From contig JAGHBT010000197.1 in the NCBI GenBank assembly GCA_021160845.1, forward strand, positions 1 to 8,687: a stretch of DNA of 8,687 nt. The letters are read 5' to 3'. Source of the stretch: a bacterium. GTDB lineage: Bacteria; Krumholzibacteriota; Krumholzibacteriia; Krumholzibacteriales; WJIX01. The notes under the pieces were generated by a model, which saw only the letters and a program-made list of their open reading frames with translations, searched no databases and had not been told where the DNA came from. The translations under genes were made by a program, and so were the position numbers. Numbering within the stretch: the stretch's first letter is position 1; each line of letters starts with the position of its first letter. Shown here piece by piece: positions 4,472 through 8,687 of this stretch.

Positions 4472-6381
4472 GCAAAGAATATACAGCGAAAGGGATACAG
4501 GTTTTAAAGGGCCTGGAGGCGGTAAGAAAGAGACCTGCTATGTATATAGGGAGCACGGATATTCATGGGCTCCACCACATGGTTTATGAGGTTGTAGACA
4601 ATAGCATAGATGAGGCTATGGCGGGGTATTGTGATCGTATTGTTGTTAGTGTTGGGTCGGGAGGGGTGGTAACTGTTGAAGACAACGGAAGAGGTATACC
4701 GGTTGATATGCACCCAACACAAAAGAAGCCGGCTGTGGAAGTTGTGATGACCATGCTGCATGCAGGCGGAAAATTTGACCATGACAGTTACAAGGTTTCT
4801 GGCGGGCTTCATGGGGTAGGGGTGTCTGTCGTAAATGCACTTTCGGAATGGCTGAAAGTAGAAATATGGAGGGACGGGGCCACGCACACGCAGGAGTATA
4901 AAATTGGCAATCCGGCATCTTCCTTAATAGTTGTTCCGTTGGAAAAGAATAAACAGAAAACAGGGACAAAAATAACATTCCGTCCAAACCCCGAGATATT
5001 TTCGACAATGGAATTCAGTTTTGACACCATTTCTCAAAGGTTAAGAGAACTGGCATTTTTAAACAAAGGAATTAGAATTCTTTTCAGCGATGAAAGAATT
5101 GGCAAAAGCCATGAATTTCATTACGAGGGAGGGATAGTTTCGTTTGTAAGTATGCTGAATGAAAACAGAAATGTGCTGCACAGGAGCCCGATTTATATCA
5201 ACGAAGTAAAAGATGACTGCGTGGTTGAAATCGCCATCCAGTACAATGATTCGTACGTGGAGAAAATATTTACATTCGCAAATAATATTAACACGATTGG
5301 CGGGGGAACACATCTGTCAGGGTTTAAAACGGCTCTTACAAGAACCCTGAATAACTATGCGCAAAATAACAACCTTTTTAAAAATGGTAAGGACGAAATG
5401 ACGCTTTCCGGAGATGATGTAAGGGAGGGTATTACCGCGGTGCTTAGTGTTAAATTGCCAGAACCTCAGTTTGAAGGTCAAACGAAGGGTAAATTGGGAA
5501 ACAGGGAAATGATGGGAATTGTAGCATCGATTCTGGGGCAGAAGCTTGGGGAATTTCTCGAAGAAAACCCGGCTACGGCGAAAAAAATTGTCAAAAAAGC
5601 GATAGATTCCGCCAGAGCCAGAAATGCTGCCAGAAAGGCGAAAGATCTTGTAAGAAGGAAATCAATTCTGGAGTCGGGAAGTCTTCCGGGCAAGCTTGCG
5701 GACTGCTCGGTAAAGGATCCCGAGCATGCGGAATTGTTTCTCGTTGAGGGTGACTCGGCGGGTGGTTCGGCAAAAATGGGAAGGGACAGGCGATTTCAGG
5801 CGATCTTACCCCTTAAAGGGAAAATCCTGAATGTGGAAAAGGCAAGGATGGACAGGATTCTTTCAAATGAAGAGATAAAAACGATTATTACAGCGCTTGG
5901 GACTGGAATTGGAGAAGATTTTGATGTTTCCAAAGCCAGGTACAAGAAGGTAATAATCATGACGGACGCCGATGTGGACGGCTCGCACATAAGAACGCTG
6001 ATACTTACATTGTTTTTCCGCCATATGCCTGAATTGATAAAGGAAGGGCACATTTATATTGCTCAGCCCCCTCTCTATAGACTTAAAAAAGGAAAAAAGG
6101 AAAAATACGCAAACAACGAGGAAAAACGGAACGAAATTATCGAGGAATTTGGGGGAGAAAAAGGATTATATGTTCAGCGCTATAAAGGGTTGGGAGAGAT
6201 GAATCCCGACCAACTCTGGGTGACCACGATGGATCCGGAGCGAAGAGTAATGCGCCAAATTAAATTGGAGGATATGGTTGAAGCTGACCGAACCTTCACG
6301 ATCCTTATGGGTGAAAAAGTGGAACCGAGGAGAGAGTTCATTCAGAAAAACGCCACATATGTAAAAAACCTGGATGTTTAA
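4468..6381 (+). CDS. gyrB: DNA gyrase subunit B
   Basis: GyrB is the ATPase half of gyrase, which introduces negative supercoils ahead of and behind the fork. At 637 residues it is the compact form, without the insert of about 165 residues seen in Escherichia coli. The GHKL ATPase has the catalytic Glu41 and Asn45 (EVVDNSIDEA), EDNGRGIPVD (71-80, Asp72), the glycine-rich lid GGLHGVGVSVVNALS (112-126) and the QTK loop (338-340). Arg135 matches the arginine that contacts aminocoumarins. The TOPRIM domain has VEGDSAGG (427-434, Glu428) and IMTDADVDGSH (497-507, metal-binding Asp500 and Asp502). The tail QRYKGLGEMNPDQLW (570-584) and TTMDP are typical of GyrB rather than ParE. The end, VKNLDV, shows the protein is complete. 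It overlaps dciA by 4 bp and precedes gyrA, its partner. Confidence 0.98.
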   Translation: MSKEYTAKGIQVLKGLEAVRKRPAMYIGSTDIHGLHHMVYEVVDNSIDEAMAGYCDRIVVSVGSGGVVTVEDNGRGIPVDMHPTQKKPAVEVVMTMLHAGGKFDHDSYKVSGGLHGVGVSVVNALSEWLKVEIWRDGATHTQEYKIGNPASSLIVVPLEKNKQKTGTKITFRPNPEIFSTMEFSFDTISQRLRELAFLNKGIRILFSDERIGKSHEFHYEGGIVSFVSMLNENRNVLHRSPIYINEVKDDCVVEIAIQYNDSYVEKIFTFANNINTIGGGTHLSGFKTALTRTLNNYAQNNNLFKNGKDEMTLSGDDVREGITAVLSVKLPEPQFEGQTKGKLGNREMMGIVASILGQKLGEFLEENPATAKKIVKKAIDSARARNAARKAKDLVRRKSILESGSLPGKLADCSVKDPEHAELFLVEGDSAGGSAKMGRDRRFQAILPLKGKILNVEKARMDRILSNEEIKTIITALGTGIGEDFDVSKARYKKVIIMTDADVDGSHIRTLILTLFFRHMPELIKEGHIYIAQPPLYRLKKGKKEKYANNEEKRNEIIEEFGGEKGLYVQRYKGLGEMNPDQLWVTTMDPERRVMRQIKLEDMVEADRTFTILMGEKVEPRREFIQKNATYVKNLDV

Positions 6382-6465
6382 TACTATAAAAGAGACCAAC
6401 GCGATAATGTAGTTGCGAGTAGAAATTGAGTCGTTGGTGTAAAAGTTTTCAGGAGGATAGATTAA
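6382..6465 (+). promoter_or_regulatory. gyrB-gyrA spacer with inverted repeat
   Basis: Perfect 7-bp arms ACCAACG (6395-6401) and CGTTGGT (6432-6438) enclose a 30-base loop in this 84-bp spacer. There is no T-run, so it does not look like an intrinsic terminator. It could fold in the gyrA leader RNA or be a protein site. TATAAA (6384-6389) has no convincing -35 partner, so no separate gyrA promoter is called. Confidence 0.4.
6451..6456 (+). promoter_or_regulatory. Shine-Dalgarno of gyrA
   Basis: AGGAGG lies 9 bases before the ATG at 6466 and fixes the gyrA start, agreeing with the family N terminus. Confidence 0.8.
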
Positions 6466-8687
6466 ATGCAGATTAACAGACAGCATATAATTCAGAGCTA
6501 TATAGAAGATGAAATGAGAGAAAGTTATTTAGATTATTCGATGAGTGTTATAGTTTCGCGGGCCCTGCCGGATGTCCGGGACGGACTAAAACCGGTACAC
6601 AGGCGTATTTTGCTTGCGATGAACGATCTAAACCTTGCCCACAATCGCCCATACCGTAAATCGGCCAAGGTAACAGGTGACGTAACGGGAAATTACCACC
6701 CGCACGGCACAGCATCGGCGTATGATGCCATAGTTAGAATGGCGCAACACTTTTCACTAAGATATCCGCTTGTTCAAGGACAGGGGAACTTCGGGTCTAT
6801 AGACGGAGACCCCGCTGCCGCCGAGAGATATACCGAAGTACGTATGCGAGGAATCGCAGAGGAACTTCTGGAGGATATAAATAAGGAGACAGTGGAGTTC
6901 GGAATGAACTACGATAATACCAGGCAGATGGCCCTCGTTTTGCCCGCGAAGATCCCGAATCTTCTTGTAAACGGAGCCTCAGGAATTGCTGTTGGTATGG
7001 CTACTAATATCCCTCCTCATAACATTGTGGAAATTATAGATGGGCTCAAAGCGATTCTGGATAATCCGGATGTTAGTATCGAAGAACTCTATGCTATTAT
7101 TCCCGGACCGGATTTTCCGACAGGCGGGATAATATGTGGGAGGGAAGGTATAAAGCAAGCCTATAAAACCGGCCGTGGGAAGGTGGTTATCAGGGCGAGA
7201 GCAAATATCGAAACGGGCGAAAGGGGAAAATCGAGAATCATTGTAACCGAGATTCCATATCAGACTAACAAGGCGAGCATAATAGGAAAAATAGCCGAGC
7301 TGGTGAGAAGCGGCAAGATGTCGGGCATAAGTGATATACGGGACGAATCTGACAAAGATGGAATAAGAATGGTTATAGAGTTGAAAAGAGATGCTTACCC
7401 AAAGGTTGTATTAAACCAGCTTTATAAGCACACACAGCTGCAAACGAGTTTCGGTATAATCATGTTGGCGTTAATGGACGGACTTAGACCCAAGGTGATG
7501 AACCTGAAACAGGCGATGAGGGCCTTTCTCGATCACCGGGAGGTAGTTGTAACCAGGAGAACAGAGTATGATCTCAATAAAGCCGAGGAGAGAGCGCATA
7601 TACTCGAAGGGTACAAAAAGGCCCTGGATAATATTGATGCGGTAATAAAGCTTATTAAAAAGAGCGCTTCTCCCAAGGAAGCAGCAAACGGACTAATTCA
7701 AAAGTTTGGCCTCACGGAAATTCAGGCACAGGCGATTCTGGACATGAAACTCCAGAGGCTTACAGGCCTTGAGAGAAAGAAAATAGATGAAGAATATTTG
7801 GGGCTTATTCAAAAGATAGAATATTACAGATCTATTCTGGAAAGCAGGACAAGGCTCCTTGGAATTATTGAGGAAGAGCTTGATGATATGAAAGAGAGAT
7901 TCGGAGATGAAAGAAGAACGGAAATAATTGCGGGAGAGGGCGAGTTTGAAGTAGAGGATTTTATTGCTGATGAAGATATGATAATTACAATAACACACAC
8001 AGGATATATCAAGCGGATTGCTACTGATACCTATCGACGCCAGAAGAGAGGAGGCAAAGGGGTTAAAGGAATGGGGATGAAAGAAGAAGACTTTATCGAA
8101 CAGCTTTTCATTGCATCTACGCACACTCGCATTCTTTTCTTCACTGACAAGGGAAAATGCTATTGGCTGAAGGTACACGAGATTCCAAGAGGGGGTAGGC
8201 TGTCCAGGGGGAAGGCGACAGTTAATTTGCTTCAGTTATCGAGCGAAGAAAGGATTACGGCTTTTATTCCCGTCGATGATTTCAGTAAAGATCTCAACCT
8301 TGTAATGGCCACAAAAAATGGATATGTGAAAAAGACGCGCCTGATTGAATATTCCCACCCCAGAAGAGATGGAATAATAGCGATCAATCTGAAAGAAAAT
8401 GACAGACTGATACGAGCTCAGATGACTTCCGGAAACGACGACATTATTCTTGCTAAGAAGAAAGGCAAAGCGATTAGATTTAATGAGACAGATGTCAGGG
8501 TGACCGCAAGGGCTACAATGGGAGTAAAAGGGGTTTGGGTTGGAAGGGACGATGAAGTAGTTGAAATGGTTGTTGTAAAGACAGGAGCCACTCTTCTTAC
8601 CGTCACCGAGAATGGATATGGGAAGAGGACGGCGGTTAGTGAATACAGGAATATTAAAAGAGGCGGCAAGGGTGTAATTAGTATAAT
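6466..8687 (+). CDS. gyrA: DNA gyrase subunit A (3' end outside the window)
   Basis: GyrA cuts and rejoins DNA and wraps it for supercoiling in the A2B2 gyrase complex. There are 740 codons plus two bases visible with no stop, so the gene is cut by the window edge. Typical GyrA proteins run somewhat past 800 residues, so only the last part of the C-terminal domain should be missing. Residue numbers happen to match Escherichia coli through the active site: YHPHG (77-81), Asp87, QGQGNFGSIDGD (104-115) and the catalytic Tyr122 in AERYTEVRM. The GyrA box QKRGGKG (526-532) opens the C-terminal beta-pinwheel and distinguishes gyrase from ParC. A related RGGKGV recurs at 732-737. Residues 82 and 83 are Thr and Ala, where Asp and Ser are usual in E. 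coli. It follows gyrB by 84 bp and has its own strong Shine-Dalgarno. Confidence 0.97.
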   Translation, partial: MQINRQHIIQSYIEDEMRESYLDYSMSVIVSRALPDVRDGLKPVHRRILLAMNDLNLAHNRPYRKSAKVTGDVTGNYHPHGTASAYDAIVRMAQHFSLRYPLVQGQGNFGSIDGDPAAAERYTEVRMRGIAEELLEDINKETVEFGMNYDNTRQMALVLPAKIPNLLVNGASGIAVGMATNIPPHNIVEIIDGLKAILDNPDVSIEELYAIIPGPDFPTGGIICGREGIKQAYKTGRGKVVIRARANIETGERGKSRIIVTEIPYQTNKASIIGKIAELVRSGKMSGISDIRDESDKDGIRMVIELKRDAYPKVVLNQLYKHTQLQTSFGIIMLALMDGLRPKVMNLKQAMRAFLDHREVVVTRRTEYDLNKAEERAHILEGYKKALDNIDAVIKLIKKSASPKEAANGLIQKFGLTEIQAQAILDMKLQRLTGLERKKIDEEYLGLIQKIEYYRSILESRTRLLGIIEEELDDMKERFGDERRTEIIAGEGEFEVEDFIADEDMIITITHTGYIKRIATDTYRRQKRGGKGVKGMGMKEEDFIEQLFIASTHTRILFFTDKGKCYWLKVHEIPRGGRLSRGKATVNLLQLSSEERITAFIPVDDFSKDLNLVMATKNGYVKKTRLIEYSHPRRDGIIAINLKENDRLIRAQMTSGNDDIILAKKKGKAIRFNETDVRVTARATMGVKGVWVGRDDEVVEMVVVKTGATLLTVTENGYGKRTAVSEYRNIKRGGKGVISI

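Noticed and set aside
7693..8178. 161-codon open frame on the - strand
   Set aside because: It lies entirely antisense to well-conserved gyrA codons, has no recognisable family motif, and is a shadow of the G/A-rich coding strand. The same applies to the other - strand frames inside dnaA, dnaN, dciA and gyrB.
1..8687. Mobile element, CRISPR array, defence or other novel accessory system
   Set aside because: All coding space is filled by intact replication genes in a conserved order. I saw no long repeats, transposase-like frames or composition breaks beyond strand skew.

Overview
The window is the replication-origin neighbourhood of a bacterial chromosome. It carries dnaA, an origin-like intergenic region, dnaN, recF, a DUF721/DciA-family gene, gyrB, and most of gyrA, which runs off the right edge. 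All genes are on the + strand, closely spaced and intact. I see no mobile element, CRISPR array, tRNA or rRNA, and no sign of foreign genes.

Layout: 1-66 is the end of a dnaA upstream region with a perfect consensus DnaA box (5-13). dnaA is 67-1461. The gap 1462-1799 holds the likely unwinding site. Two abutting DnaA boxes (1625-1641) are followed by a 4-bp spacer, five DnaA-trio-like triplets (1646-1660) and an A/T-only stretch, then a good sigma70-type promoter (1712-1741) and a strong ribosome binding site for dnaN. dnaN (1800-2906) and recF (2936-4087) follow with a 29-bp gap. After 45 AT-rich bases comes dciA (4133-4471), which overlaps gyrB (4468-6381) by 4 bp. An 84-bp spacer with an inverted repeat precedes gyrA (6466 onward).

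How the genes fit together: DnaA binds its boxes and melts the origin. The DciA-family protein is expected to help place the DnaB helicase. The DnaN clamp tethers the polymerase. RecF acts at stalled or gapped forks. GyrA and GyrB remove the positive supercoils made by fork movement. The + strand switches from C-rich in dnaA to G-rich downstream, which independently places the origin between dnaA and dnaN.

Organism: a Gram status or phylum cannot be fixed from this window. G+C is moderate (about 45% in dnaA by hand count). A DUF721/DciA gene between recF and gyrB, and the lack of an S4-domain (yaaA-type) gene before recF, argue against a typical Bacillus-like Firmicute. The same gene order occurs in Actinobacteria, but this base composition is not typical of them. 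GyrB lacks the large insert found in many Gammaproteobacteria. A less-studied lineage is possible, but that is a guess.

Novelty: this is a conserved core region, not a hidden new system. The points most worth a second look are the DnaA-trio unwinding module with an inverted copy of its sequence across the AT-rich tract, the split (bipartite) origin, the GyrA Thr82-Ala83 drug-pocket residues, and the short inverted repeats around oriC and before gyrA.
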